Source: a virus. From it: a stretch of 29,383 nucleotides of DNA. Location: positions 10-29,392 of IMG/VR virus record IMGVR_UViG_3300000128_000004; one strand, 5' to 3'. Shown in pieces: positions 6,585 to 15,900 of the stretch. The notes beneath the pieces are model-generated. The model ran no database searches, was not told the origin of the DNA, and saw only the letters and a program-made list of their open reading frames with translations. Position 1 is the first letter of the stretch, and each line of letters starts with the position of its first letter. The translations under genes were made by a program, and so were the position numbers.

Positions 6585-6592
6585 TGTTTATA
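6585..6592 (-). promoter_or_regulatory. Possible late promoter box (TATAAACA)
   Basis: Minus-strand TATAAACA matches seven of eight bases of the T4 late box TATAAATA. It sits in the 24-nt gap before the glycine-zipper gene, ending 14 nt before its ATG at 6570. Position is suitable for a short leader, but the gap is AT-rich and chance is possible. Confidence 0.28.
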
Positions 6593-6594
6593 TA

Positions 6595-7149
6595 TTAAGC
6601 TACGTTAACAACGACATCTAAGACATTATAACTAAATTCAATATCAAAAGTTTGGAATTCAATAGTGTTACTTGAAAAGTTTAAATCCAATGCACCTATA
6701 TTTGAAATAAACATATCCTTTAATTGAATAGTGACAAATACTGTACCATCTGCATCTAACATTTGCACACCAACACCTTCCGGTAAATAAGGATGCTTAC
6801 CACTTAATTTATAATAGTAATCAAACATTTCAACAGCCATCCAATAATTAACATAACCGTCAAATGCCTGCATAGTAACAGTTAATGATTTATCAAATAA
6901 TTGTTGCTTAGGTAAACTAGATCTAAATGCACGTTGGTTACCTGGATAATCTACTTGTGTTACTGGATCAAATGATGGTCCTGGTAAATTTAATGACTGT
7001 ATACCATAATTCCAATAATCTATAGGTTCTTTTATTAAACCGCCTGGTATCCTATTAAGAAATGGTTTATACTTTTTAGCAATTGGCTCAGGTATAAAAT
7101 TTCTAGGGAAGTCAAATTTAAATTGGTTATTTCTTGCGCTTAATATCAT
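6595..7149 (-). CDS. Tail tube family protein, T4 gp19-like
   Basis: At 184 aa it is slightly longer than T4 gp19 (163 aa), which forms the inner tail tube. The C-terminal stretch IGALDLNFSSNTIEFQTFDI (about 152-171) parallels the gp19 ending NVGELQLDWDSNNEIQTFEV. The middle (about 85-110) contains DKSLTVTMQAFDGYVNYW, comparable to the gp19 strand and helix around WTVTVMNDEAHDARQKFVDW. A Pro-rich N-terminal extension (residues 15-70) with IPGGLIKEPIDYW is not typical of gp19 itself, so the protein could be a tube-fold baseplate protein such as a tube initiator (gp48/gp54 type) rather than the main tube subunit. It is the last of the virion genes before the glycine-zipper gene. Confidence 0.65.
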   Translation of the reverse strand: MILSARNNQFKFDFPRNFIPEPIAKKYKPFLNRIPGGLIKEPIDYWNYGIQSLNLPGPSFDPVTQVDYPGNQRAFRSSLPKQQLFDKSLTVTMQAFDGYVNYWMAVEMFDYYYKLSGKHPYLPEGVGVQMLDADGTVFVTIQLKDMFISNIGALDLNFSSNTIEFQTFDIEFSYNVLDVVVNVA

Positions 7150-7155
7150 AATTTA

Positions 7156-8136
7156 TTAATATCTTCTTCTATCTCCGTATGCATCATCAAAGAATCCACG
7201 AAAACGGTTTCCTATTGAATTTCTTCCTATTGTAAAATTTTGTAAATTCCTAGCAGCATTTGTATAGAATCCTATTTGTTTAGATTTTGTTTGTGCAACT
7301 GTTGCACGTTTTTTAATTGCTATTATTTGCTGCTTCTTTTTTTGTTGTTTAAGACTAAATGCAATAGCGTCCTTAGCTCTACGATTAATTTGTTCTATGA
7401 CTGTAGATTTTAACTCTTTACTAAGCTCTGCTAATTCATTTGTTAATTCGTCATTACTGTTTTGTAATCTTATAATAGTTAAATCATCTTCTTCAGCAGA
7501 ATTTAATAACTCTGCATTTTCTGCTTTAATCATTGCTACATCATTTTGTAAGCTTGCTAGTAATATACTATATTCTAAACGTAATTCTTCAATTTGTCTA
7601 GTAAGAGCTACTCTATTTGCATCATCAACGGCTAGCCATATACCTTGATATAAAACTGATTCATCAGAAGTAGATCCATCATTAGGATCAATCATTTTTG
7701 TAGAGATGTAAAAGTTATTATTATTTAATGCTAATATCTTTTTACTATCAGATCGCGTTATTCTAAATAATACTTCACCTTGTGATAAGTCAACTTCTTC
7801 TACTTGTGTGTGGTTTTTTATATCTATATCATCAGTATCTCCTATAAAGTTTAAATATAATGTTCCTACATTACTTAAATCAATTGGGGTATCTTCGCCA
7901 TCCACCTCATCATACAGCGTAAAAAGAAAATAATCGTCAAACGGAGATATTCTTATCATACCATCTCCTTGCGGCAACGGCATCTCGTTAACTGAAAGAT
8001 TAACAAATCTTTGGTAAAATTCCTTTTCAGTTTTGGTTAATGATATATTAGTGTTCACCCCACCAACTACTTGTTTTGTTATAGCCTTTTTCTGAATTTG
8101 CTCGGCTACTGATAATTTATTCTGTTTCGCTGCCAT
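7156..8136 (-). CDS. Structural-type protein: beta domain, coiled coil, basic tail
   Basis: This 326-aa protein has three visible parts. Residues about 60-168 are beta-rich (MIRISPFDDYFLFTLYDE, GTLYLNFIGD, GEVLFRITRSDSKKIL, NFYISTKMID, VLYQGIWLAV) and recall the N-terminal domain of phage baseplate upper proteins (BppU type). Residues about 176-246 form a long coiled coil with Leu/Ile repeats and many Glu and Asn. Residues 246-326 are strongly basic (RRAKD, KQQKKKQQ, KKRA, RGFF, DRRRY). It overlaps the upstream 463-aa gene by 20 nt. The parts suggest a trimeric baseplate or fibre connector; I infer a virion role from neighbours and cannot name a T4 counterpart. Confidence 0.7.
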   Translation of the reverse strand: MAAKQNKLSVAEQIQKKAITKQVVGGVNTNISLTKTEKEFYQRFVNLSVNEMPLPQGDGMIRISPFDDYFLFTLYDEVDGEDTPIDLSNVGTLYLNFIGDTDDIDIKNHTQVEEVDLSQGEVLFRITRSDSKKILALNNNNFYISTKMIDPNDGSTSDESVLYQGIWLAVDDANRVALTRQIEELRLEYSILLASLQNDVAMIKAENAELLNSAEEDDLTIIRLQNSNDELTNELAELSKELKSTVIEQINRRAKDAIAFSLKQQKKKQQIIAIKKRATVAQTKSKQIGFYTNAARNLQNFTIGRNSIGNRFRGFFDDAYGDRRRY

Positions 8137-9508
8137 TGGTTTGTGTTATTGTTTGTATTTTAACTGGAGAAATTGCAGCCTTAACTTTTATTCTATCTCT
8201 AAAGGTAGTTACATAACTAGTCTTTACTACTAATTTCTCTACAATTTGTTCCGAAGTATTCGCAGTAGTTATACCACTACCTGCGCCAGCTCCACCGGTT
8301 CCTATTACCAATTGTTTACCTGTATCATTATTAATTTGATTGTAAACATTAGCTACAGTTGGAACAACGCCTAAATTAATTTGTATCATTTGGGGTCCAT
8401 ATTTTTGAGTATCAAATGAAGTTAACTTAGCATTTTTAATAATCTGTGTAGCGTCAGCTCTATTATATAATCTTAATACATAAGCAATAGAAAATGAAAC
8501 TGCACTGTTTGCGTTTTTAATAATTGGTCTAAATAATACTGGCTCGTCATATAAAGAATCCTGTGATATTACTTGAAAACTTGTTTGTGAAAATACTTGC
8601 CCAATTTGTTCTGTAACACTTATTTCATGAAAAACAACGTAGTTACCGCCTGATGAATTTAATTGAGCAATAAAATTACTAAACGTAGATCCCGTAACCT
8701 GTCCTGATAATTCAAAATAATCTCCACCGTCTGATTGTTTTACTTCAGCATATAAATTATCATAAATATCTCTATTTAAAATTGAAACAGAATTAATTTC
8801 CTGCATTTCATAAAAGCTATATGCATTCTCAGTAATAGTTTGAAAAATACCACTTGCTTTTAATGTTATAGCAGGAGTTCCAAGAAACCCTTGCCCTTCT
8901 GTTAATTTATAAGCAACACCGTTTGCATCTGATGCAGTAAATAAATTATTCATATAATATAATGAAGGAACTCTCCATTCAATAAAAGTAGCATATAATT
9001 TATCTGCAATTAATAACGGATCAGGATTAAATGTTGGGGTATCTGTTTTTAAGAAATTAATTGATGAAAGATTTAACATTACACCATCTCTCCTTGGTGC
9101 TAATGATTCAAAGACAATTCCATCAAATCCTTCAAAACTAAATCCAGAAATAAAATGAATTCTGATCTTGTCATAAGCCACATCTAATTCCGGAGTAAAC
9201 GTTTGTAAAAGATTAGCTGAATCGGTTAGAGCTGGACTAAAGTCATTATATGGAACACCTATATCAGTATCTAGTGAAACATATTGTGTTCTAGCTGTAT
9301 TATTAGACACTGCAGAAATATCTCTATAATTACCCATCACAGCAGAAACTGTATCGGTATTAAAGAAATAAGTTCCTTTAGTATTAGTATCCCTCATAAG
9401 CTCAATAGGGTATGTAGCAGTATTAAACGTAGTCGGTGTTGCCTGACTAGTATAAACATACTCTATAAGTATTTGCTCAGATATTTGTATAAACCTTGAT
9501 GATTCCAT
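8117..9508 (-). CDS. Putative virion structural protein, 463 aa
   Basis: I do not recognise a named family. The sequence is rich in Asn, Thr, Ser and aromatic residues with alternating beta-strand patterns, as in phage baseplate and fibre proteins. Notable stretches are SEQILIEYVYTSQ (10-22), YDKIRIHFISGFSFEGFDGI (about 110-129), and DKLYATFIEWRVPSLYYMNN (about 168-187). Near the C-terminus a flexible Gly-rich segment GTGGAGAGSG (about 402-411) separates the main body from a final strand region. It lies 14 nt downstream of the membrane-anchored 261-aa gene and overlaps the next gene by 20 nt. Virion function is inferred from composition and from its place among tail genes. Confidence 0.68.
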   Translation of the reverse strand: MESSRFIQISEQILIEYVYTSQATPTTFNTATYPIELMRDTNTKGTYFFNTDTVSAVMGNYRDISAVSNNTARTQYVSLDTDIGVPYNDFSPALTDSANLLQTFTPELDVAYDKIRIHFISGFSFEGFDGIVFESLAPRRDGVMLNLSSINFLKTDTPTFNPDPLLIADKLYATFIEWRVPSLYYMNNLFTASDANGVAYKLTEGQGFLGTPAITLKASGIFQTITENAYSFYEMQEINSVSILNRDIYDNLYAEVKQSDGGDYFELSGQVTGSTFSNFIAQLNSSGGNYVVFHEISVTEQIGQVFSQTSFQVISQDSLYDEPVLFRPIIKNANSAVSFSIAYVLRLYNRADATQIIKNAKLTSFDTQKYGPQMIQINLGVVPTVANVYNQINNDTGKQLVIGTGGAGAGSGITTANTSEQIVEKLVVKTSYVTTFRDRIKVKAAISPVKIQTITQTNGSETE

Positions 9509-9522
9509 TCTATTCTATTTAT

Positions 9523-10308
9523 TTACCATTGCAAAAGCTTTGGATTCCAAGAAATTCCTAATCCAATATAAGGTCCAAAATTACCATCTCCAGTAATACC
9601 CATACCCATATTAATTCCGAAACCAAAAGGTTTTCTATTTTTCATTTGTATACTTTTAAACTCAAGACTATTTTGATCAATCATAATCCCTTGTGTATTA
9701 TTAAATGTTGTACCAGGATAATCAGAAGTTAATTTTATAAAAACTTCCTTGTTATTTTGATCTTGTGATAGCGTTGCATCTAACCATATATTTTGTTTTA
9801 ACTCTATTGTTGCAGAACCAAACATTAAACTATCTTTAAAAGTATAAGGTAAAGATACATCAATTAATCTTGAGCTCTTTTCCCATTCATTCTTTGAGTT
9901 AAAACTTAATACCGAACCAAATTCAATACCATCTTGTTTAACTACAGTGTCTTTTGTTTTAACTGGAACTTTAACTATTCTTTCTTCAATGATTGTTTTA
10001 TATTTAACAATTGTTATAGGCGGTCTACCTTTTTCATATTCTAAACTATCTCTCAATTCTTCTAAAGATAAATTTAAACCTTTAATCTCACCAACAGATT
10101 CACCGTTCTCATTTACATAATTAAGAATAGTATCATTAGCTGCCGAAAGATTATTTTGAAATCTTGTAACCTCTCCTTTTGCTTCTTCAGTTTCATTACA
10201 CTGTCTAACCAATAAAAATAATAATATTCCAATCCCACCCAATAAAAACATTCTAGTGTTCTTTGGGTCTGTTAGAATACCAAGAATGTTTTTAATAATT
10301 AAAATCAT
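9523..10308 (-). CDS. Membrane-anchored coiled-coil protein, spanin-like candidate
   Basis: The 261-aa protein has a short cytoplasmic N-terminus, one transmembrane helix (about 20-35, LLGGIGILLFLLV), then a periplasm-type coiled region (about 40-95) with NNLSAANDTILNYVNENGES. A central beta-rich part (about 125-225) follows, and the end is FGFGINMGMGITGDGNFGPY plus IGLGISWN (about 228-255), resembling outer-membrane beta-strands. This order (inner-membrane anchor, coil, outer-membrane-like tail) is common in Bacteroidetes phages and would suit a one-protein spanin that bridges the envelope for lysis. That role is inference; holin and endolysin are not in the window. It overlaps the preceding small gene by four bases (ATGA). 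Confidence 0.72.
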   Translation of the reverse strand: MILIIKNILGILTDPKNTRMFLLGGIGILLFLLVRQCNETEEAKGEVTRFQNNLSAANDTILNYVNENGESVGEIKGLNLSLEELRDSLEYEKGRPPITIVKYKTIIEERIVKVPVKTKDTVVKQDGIEFGSVLSFNSKNEWEKSSRLIDVSLPYTFKDSLMFGSATIELKQNIWLDATLSQDQNNKEVFIKLTSDYPGTTFNNTQGIMIDQNSLEFKSIQMKNRKPFGFGINMGMGITGDGNFGPYIGLGISWNPKLLQW

Positions 10309-10538
10309 TTTATATACTTCATTAACTTATTAGGTGTTACTTCGGCAGCACCATATTTTTTAGCAATTTTATCAATAAACTTTTTTTCTTTAAGTTTCAT
10401 TCCATCAACTTCTTCAAAAAGACCATCTCTTTTCTTTGCTAAACTCTCAATACTTTTTTGCATCAGATCTAAAGAAAGTTGAATTTCCCTATACCTGCTT
10501 ACAAAACCATTTAAATCATTTATTTCTTTTCTTGTCAT
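10305..10538 (-). CDS. Small coiled-coil protein, 77 aa
   Basis: Residues 1-58 are charged and helical, with Leu/Ile spaced for a coiled coil (FVSRYREIQLSLDLMQKSIE, LAKKRDGLFEEV). The C-terminus, IAKKYGAAEVTPNKLMKYIK (58-77), looks like a small capping segment. The family is not recognised. Its stop overlaps the start of the membrane-anchored 261-aa gene by four bases, so the two are probably translated together and may act together. No signal peptide or membrane helix is seen. It could be a scaffold-like or accessory protein of the envelope protein downstream. Confidence 0.65.
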   Translation of the reverse strand: MTRKEINDLNGFVSRYREIQLSLDLMQKSIESLAKKRDGLFEEVDGMKLKEKKFIDKIAKKYGAAEVTPNKLMKYIK

Positions 10539-10563
10539 TTTATTTAAATTAAATTAATTATTC

Positions 10564-12939
10564 TTACACGCCAACATATATAATATATGCTAGAGAATAG
10601 TAAGGTGGTAAGTTTGCGTTAGTAGCTGATACTCCTGTGGCCCCTACAGTTCCTCCAACCCCGAGCGTGACTGATTTTGTTTGACTTTTCACAGGATAAG
10701 AATTACCACCCCCAGCTGGAGTTCTATCACCTGACTCATCTGGCCACCCAGTCCCATAAACTCCGGTATATCCATGATTGTGGTTTGATGGACTGATAGA
10801 TCCTGTCCACGTATGTTGGTGTGATACAACTACTGCATTTGCCGCAGTATTGCTAAGGGTTGCACCAGGTCGTAGACTAGGGTATGTAGTATCAGCATTA
10901 TCGGCGGTTGACCCTACTATAAATTTATCTCTTAAATCAGGGGTTACTACTGAATTTTGTGTTGAACCATCACAAAGGAACCATCCTAATGCATTAGGAA
11001 TGTTGGATATATTTCCTGACCACATTATTATACCTCCTAGGGGTATAGGTGCTGCTGTTATTTTTTTAACCAAACCATCAGCTGTTGCAACTAATGCACT
11101 TGTAGGTTCTGTGGTTGCTGTTGTTATTGTTCCTATAGTTAACTGCTCTTTTATAGTAAGACCGGTGTTGGTTAGTACGTTTGTACCAATACCTACGTTA
11201 CCTGCTGAGTTAATTCTCATTCTTTCATTAGACGTTCTAATGGCTGAAAGAGAGTTAGCAACAGTGGTAGTATAAAATATCATTTCTCCTGCAGAGCTAA
11301 GACCCCCAGACTGAGAAGTTCTTAGAAAATCTATACCAGCTAAATAACCTGGATTTGCAACATCCCTATAGCCTGCTCCCCACAAACCACCAGAGTAGTA
11401 ACTAGATGTACCTGTTTGCCTATTATCTAAAAGTATAATACTTTCGCTGCCAGCCGTAGCAGTGTCTTTTTTTAGATGTAAAAGAGTATATGGGTTATCA
11501 GTTCCTATCCCCACATTTCCTCCGCCTCGAAAAGTAGCTGTTAATGTTCCCCCAGTAATTATATCAACATTTCCAGTATTTGTTTTCAGATTTATATTTC
11601 CACCGGTAGAAGGGAGGGTTGCAGGAAGTGTTGATTTGTTTTCAATAATAATATTTCCTCTGGCACCAGCACTTACACCACCTTGTGTAATATTAATATT
11701 ACCTAGTTGTGTAGTTAAATCATTTGCACTCACCGTTCTTAAACCAATATTTCCAGCGTTTGTTAATAGATTTATAGCACCAGAACCATTTGATGTAATA
11801 TTCTTTGTAGTATCTAAATTAATAGCACCACCTGAAAATAAATTAATTTCACCAGCAGGGCTTGTTGCTACTTGTACTAGACTAGCCTCTAATCCAAATG
11901 AACCTGTTGCAGTATTTGTTGTAACTGCTGGAGCTATATTACCTAGTCTAAGCAAGGAGTTTCCTGCGGTTCCGCTAACCGATACTTCAAAACTATTACC
12001 GGTCGTGCTTGCACCGTTTCCTACATCAATTTTAAAAGGAGAATCTTCTGAAGGTATTCCTGCATATGGAATATTATCACGACCAGTAGAAAAAGTTACA
12101 AATTTACCTGCTTCATAGTTTTGGCCTCTTTTTTCTGTTGTAACATTAAAACCAACTACATTTGTTAGGTTTCCCACAGGTGATGTTGAAGGTTTTGCGC
12201 CTGCACCATTTATTACAAATTTATCATCTGTACCGATACCAATACTAGATAAGTTGGAAAATGTTGATTGTTCAAAGTTTTCAGCTAGATTTGCATTACC
12301 ACCATGAAAGACTATAGCCTTAGTTGTAGCATTTTTTTGATGTATAATAGTTGATACTCTACTAGATATAACATCTGTAGCAATATCATTTGGAATTATA
12401 TATGCATTAGTTAATGGAAAGGCAGTAAGAGATTGTGTGGTGCTTACTGCCCCACCAATCATAATAGATGGTATACCTTCGTTATCTGCAGTAGTGCCGG
12501 CACCTAAAGAAGCTGCATTCGGTGCATTATAGAGCGCAGTAATTTCATTTATACCAGGCGAACCGAATGAATCGCCAAACCCACCACTTTGCCCGGCTGG
12601 TCCAACTGGCCCAGTTAAGTTTATAGTAGTAATTGACCATGTTAGTCCAGTATATTCCCATACTTGACCATTAAATTGTAAATAGTAATCATTTGGTAAG
12701 GGTGTTGCGGTTGGTGGTACTGCAATAGGAGTATTTCCTGGTGCAACGCTAGCAGTATCTTCATACCACGTAGTTCCTTGTGGGCCCCTTCCCCCACCAG
12801 GCCCAACAGGCCCTTGGCTACCGGCCGGTCCAGCAGGCCCTCCACCATTAAGTAACAATTGATCAAAATTAAAATTTGTTTTATCGACCAGTTGTGAAAT
12901 AGTATCCGATGCTATTATTTCTTGTATAGTAATTGGCAT
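10564..12939 (-). CDS. Tail fibre with collagen-like region and C-terminal tail-collar domain
   Basis: This 791-aa fibre starts with a short module (residues 1-30, ITIQEI..SDTIS..VDKTNFNFDQLL). Next come collagen-like Gly-x-Pro runs at about 32-56 (GGGPAGPAGSQGPVGPG) and near 111-121 (GPVGPAGQSGG). A long, strand-rich shaft follows, with NVGIGT motifs near 475 and 580, frequent in Bacteroidetes fibre proteins. From about residue 632, IPLGGIIMWSGN...GWFLCDGS...TPDLRDKFIVG is a phage tail-collar domain, as in T4 gp12 and related fibres. A His-rich part (SHQHTW, SNHNHGY) recalls the metal-binding HxH sites of T4 fibre tips. The end NLPPYYSLAYIIYVGV is typical of such proteins. Likely role: host-surface adhesion by a short tail fibre. 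No chaperone is identified next to it. Confidence 0.85.
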   Translation of the reverse strand: MPITIQEIIASDTISQLVDKTNFNFDQLLLNGGGPAGPAGSQGPVGPGGGRGPQGTTWYEDTASVAPGNTPIAVPPTATPLPNDYYLQFNGQVWEYTGLTWSITTINLTGPVGPAGQSGGFGDSFGSPGINEITALYNAPNAASLGAGTTADNEGIPSIMIGGAVSTTQSLTAFPLTNAYIIPNDIATDVISSRVSTIIHQKNATTKAIVFHGGNANLAENFEQSTFSNLSSIGIGTDDKFVINGAGAKPSTSPVGNLTNVVGFNVTTEKRGQNYEAGKFVTFSTGRDNIPYAGIPSEDSPFKIDVGNGASTTGNSFEVSVSGTAGNSLLRLGNIAPAVTTNTATGSFGLEASLVQVATSPAGEINLFSGGAINLDTTKNITSNGSGAINLLTNAGNIGLRTVSANDLTTQLGNINITQGGVSAGARGNIIIENKSTLPATLPSTGGNINLKTNTGNVDIITGGTLTATFRGGGNVGIGTDNPYTLLHLKKDTATAGSESIILLDNRQTGTSSYYSGGLWGAGYRDVANPGYLAGIDFLRTSQSGGLSSAGEMIFYTTTVANSLSAIRTSNERMRINSAGNVGIGTNVLTNTGLTIKEQLTIGTITTATTEPTSALVATADGLVKKITAAPIPLGGIIMWSGNISNIPNALGWFLCDGSTQNSVVTPDLRDKFIVGSTADNADTTYPSLRPGATLSNTAANAVVVSHQHTWTGSISPSNHNHGYTGVYGTGWPDESGDRTPAGGGNSYPVKSQTKSVTLGVGGTVGATGVSATNANLPPYYSLAYIIYVGV

Positions 12940-12949
12940 TTCTTTTCTA

Positions 12950-15900
12950 TTATTTTTTAACTATTGTTACACTGAACCCATATGATTCAGAGAAACCTGT
13001 TCTTTTATTATATATTAGCTTTAAATCAAATGCATTTGTATTTAAGGTTTTTGATCCTACATTATTATTTATAGTTAAGCCATTACTAATTTTTTGTGCA
13101 TTAGTTAATTCGGCTGTGCTATACGTAGAACCTGCTTTACTTCTGCTTGCTAAAGTATAAAAATCTACTTTTTCTACTTTATATAATTTTAATATGTTTT
13201 CTCTTATATATTCATTTACATCATCATCTAAGGTTTCTAAATTACCCCACCCATATAAATCTTTTACATATTTTTGAAATTGTTTTTTAATTGGAATAAA
13301 CAAAAATTCTGTTAATCTTTTTTCATTAAATAAATAGAATGTTTCTAACGGCGCTGATGGTTTTGTATTAACAACCCTATTATTTAAAACGCCTACTGAT
13401 TTTATTATTCTTTTGCTAATTGTTACTGAAGGTTGGTCTTGGTGCATAAATGTTCCATCTATTAAACTAGGTTGTCTAATAGCACCCTTTACAAAAGGAT
13501 CAGGTTTAAATGTTTCTAATATTATTTCTTCTGGAATTTTAAGGTATTTAGATCCAAAGAATGATTTTCTTTCAAGCATTGATCTAGTACCAATAATCTT
13601 TTGTATTTGAGCTTTATCAATACTTTTAGTAAAATAAGAAGGTTCCCAGTTTGAAGAAAACATATAAAAATCTTCATAATCAATTCCTATTTCATTAATA
13701 AGAGGATATAAACTAGGAAATGCACTTTCTTTAGATAATTCTAAAACAGTAGAAGGGTCTTCTTCATTTACTTTATGATAAAAGAAATTTTGTATTTGCC
13801 CAAACTTTAAATCAGAACTATTAAATTGTGAATTTTTATATTTACACAAGTTCATTACTTTTATTTTATATGATGCATCATTAATAATTACACCACCAGT
13901 AACTTCATCAAAATCTAAATTTTGATAAGGATCTCTAAATGAAAGTAATGGTAATGCATAAGGTGCATAATAACCAGCATGCCTAGCAAATGGAGTTATC
14001 CTAGGTTTTTCTTGTAAAGATAAATCATAACCTACAACATCAGTTAAGTTAAATGTAGTTGGTTTAGCAGGATCAGGTAGCACTCCTACATATATTGATT
14101 TAAGTATATCAGCCTGTGCCCTAAGCTCTATTCCAAAAGTTTGAGCCAATGAACCGTCACTATTTTTAACTTGAGATCCACTACTGTTTATTGTTTCATA
14201 AATAACCATAGGGTTACCTTGATTTACTGCATCAAACAATTCTCCAAATGAAGAACTGTTTAAACTCCTAGTAAACTGCTGATAGCCACCCTCCGATATC
14301 TTATACACTGCGATTATTAATTCGGCATTACTCGGGGATGGGGTTGGTAGTTGTATTACAGCACCATTTTTAGTAACTCCACCAGGATTTATCTTAAGAG
14401 TATTATTACTTACAACGGAAGCAATTTTAGCAATTACAAAATTATCCCCATCTATTGTAAATTGAATCTTCCCAAAGCTACCATCAGCCAAAATCCTAAC
14501 ATCGTTTACTAATTCCGGTAATGTGCCAGCTGAATCAGGTTGAAACTTAAGTATAGTAAAACCTTGTGAGTCTATACTTGATGATACAAACGAAGGCGCA
14601 CCTCTTACTATTGTAGGTTGGTAGTCGTAGGCTGTAGCAATAGCAGTAACAGTCACAGTAGCATCTGCACCACCTCCAGTAATAGTTAATACATCTCCAA
14701 TACTATATCCAGCACCGCCGGCGACTAAAGTTGCAGTTGTTACAGGTGATCCTGCACCTCCACTTGTTATTGTAGTAATCGTAGCACCTGATCCTCCAGC
14801 TGGAGAAACCGTTGTTGCAACACCAGTAGCACCAGTATACCCAGTACCTCCTTTTAAACTACCAAAAGTAGTAACAACATCATTAATAGGCGCGCATGCA
14901 TCTACTCCTACTGCTACAGTGGTATAATTACTATTAAGTGAATATAAACTTGTTCTATCTATAATAGATAATGACCCTTCTTCATTTAAACATTTTACTG
15001 CATATGCAATAGAGATTAGCATAACTACAGTTTTCCACTTTTCGTTCTTTATAAACTTAATTTCAAATTCTGGTTTATCTGGTAAATTAGGTACATATAT
15101 AACGGAAAACCTATAATCATTAAATGATCCATTATTTACATAAGATAATGACCTAGCGTTAAAATCTGCCTTTTCGGTACCTATTGCTTTATCTTTAACA
15201 ACAACCCTAACACCTCTTAAAAATGTTTCTGCAAAATTCTTTTCATTACCACCAGAAAATCTACCATATCTTAATTGTCTATCTATCTCTGTAATAGTTC
15301 CACCAGTAGTAAATTTTTGTATTATAAAATAATCATCAAAATAATTTGTATTAACATTTTGAAAAGTTCCTGGAACAAAAACCTGGCCCGTTATCAAATT
15401 AGCTTCAGTATTATCGGTAGGAGCTTTATCAATATAACTCCAAGAACTTTTAATAGCGTCCGGTGTAAAATATTCTGGAAATTCAGACAAATAATACCAC
15501 TCATGTGTATATCCACTAGATTCCTGAATCTTATCCCATTTAGACGGTGCAAAATTATTTAAACCAAACGCTTCATTAACATCTAATCTATAAGGGTGAT
15601 TTCTAACATCTTTTCCATCATTAACCCACCCCCATTTATTAATGTAAGGTGTAATTCTAGATATTGCAGCCTGTGATGTTAAAAAGTTTTCCTCTAGTCT
15701 AACATATTCACTTTTAATATATTCGTCTTCAGGGTTTTGTTTTTCAGCATCATTTAATAATCCAATAAGATTATAAAACCCACCATTATCATAAAAGTTT
15801 CTAATTTCTGGGGTTTTACTTACCCCAACATAATCATTTATTCCAAACGGTCTAACTGCTCCATCCTGTAGTTGATTATATTCTGCTTCTTCAAAAGCCA

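Noticed and set aside
10539-10563. AT palindrome between the fibre and the 77-aa gene as an operator or terminator
   Set aside because: It is simple TTAAATTAAATTAATT sequence expected by composition; no stem with a defined loop stands out.
10778-11275. Plus-strand 165-aa open frame opposite the collar domain
   Set aside because: The minus strand here encodes a recognisable tail-collar domain; the plus frame is incidental.
11462-12118. Plus-strand 218-aa open frame inside the fibre gene
   Set aside because: It lies opposite the Asn/Thr/Gly-rich shaft of the fibre, which has clear domains at both ends; the product has no recognisable pattern and is all low-complexity hydrophobic sequence.
12642-12866. 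Minus-strand 74-aa frame overlapping the collagen-like region in another phase
   Set aside because: It is out of phase with the fibre and results from the GC-rich repeat; no independent support.
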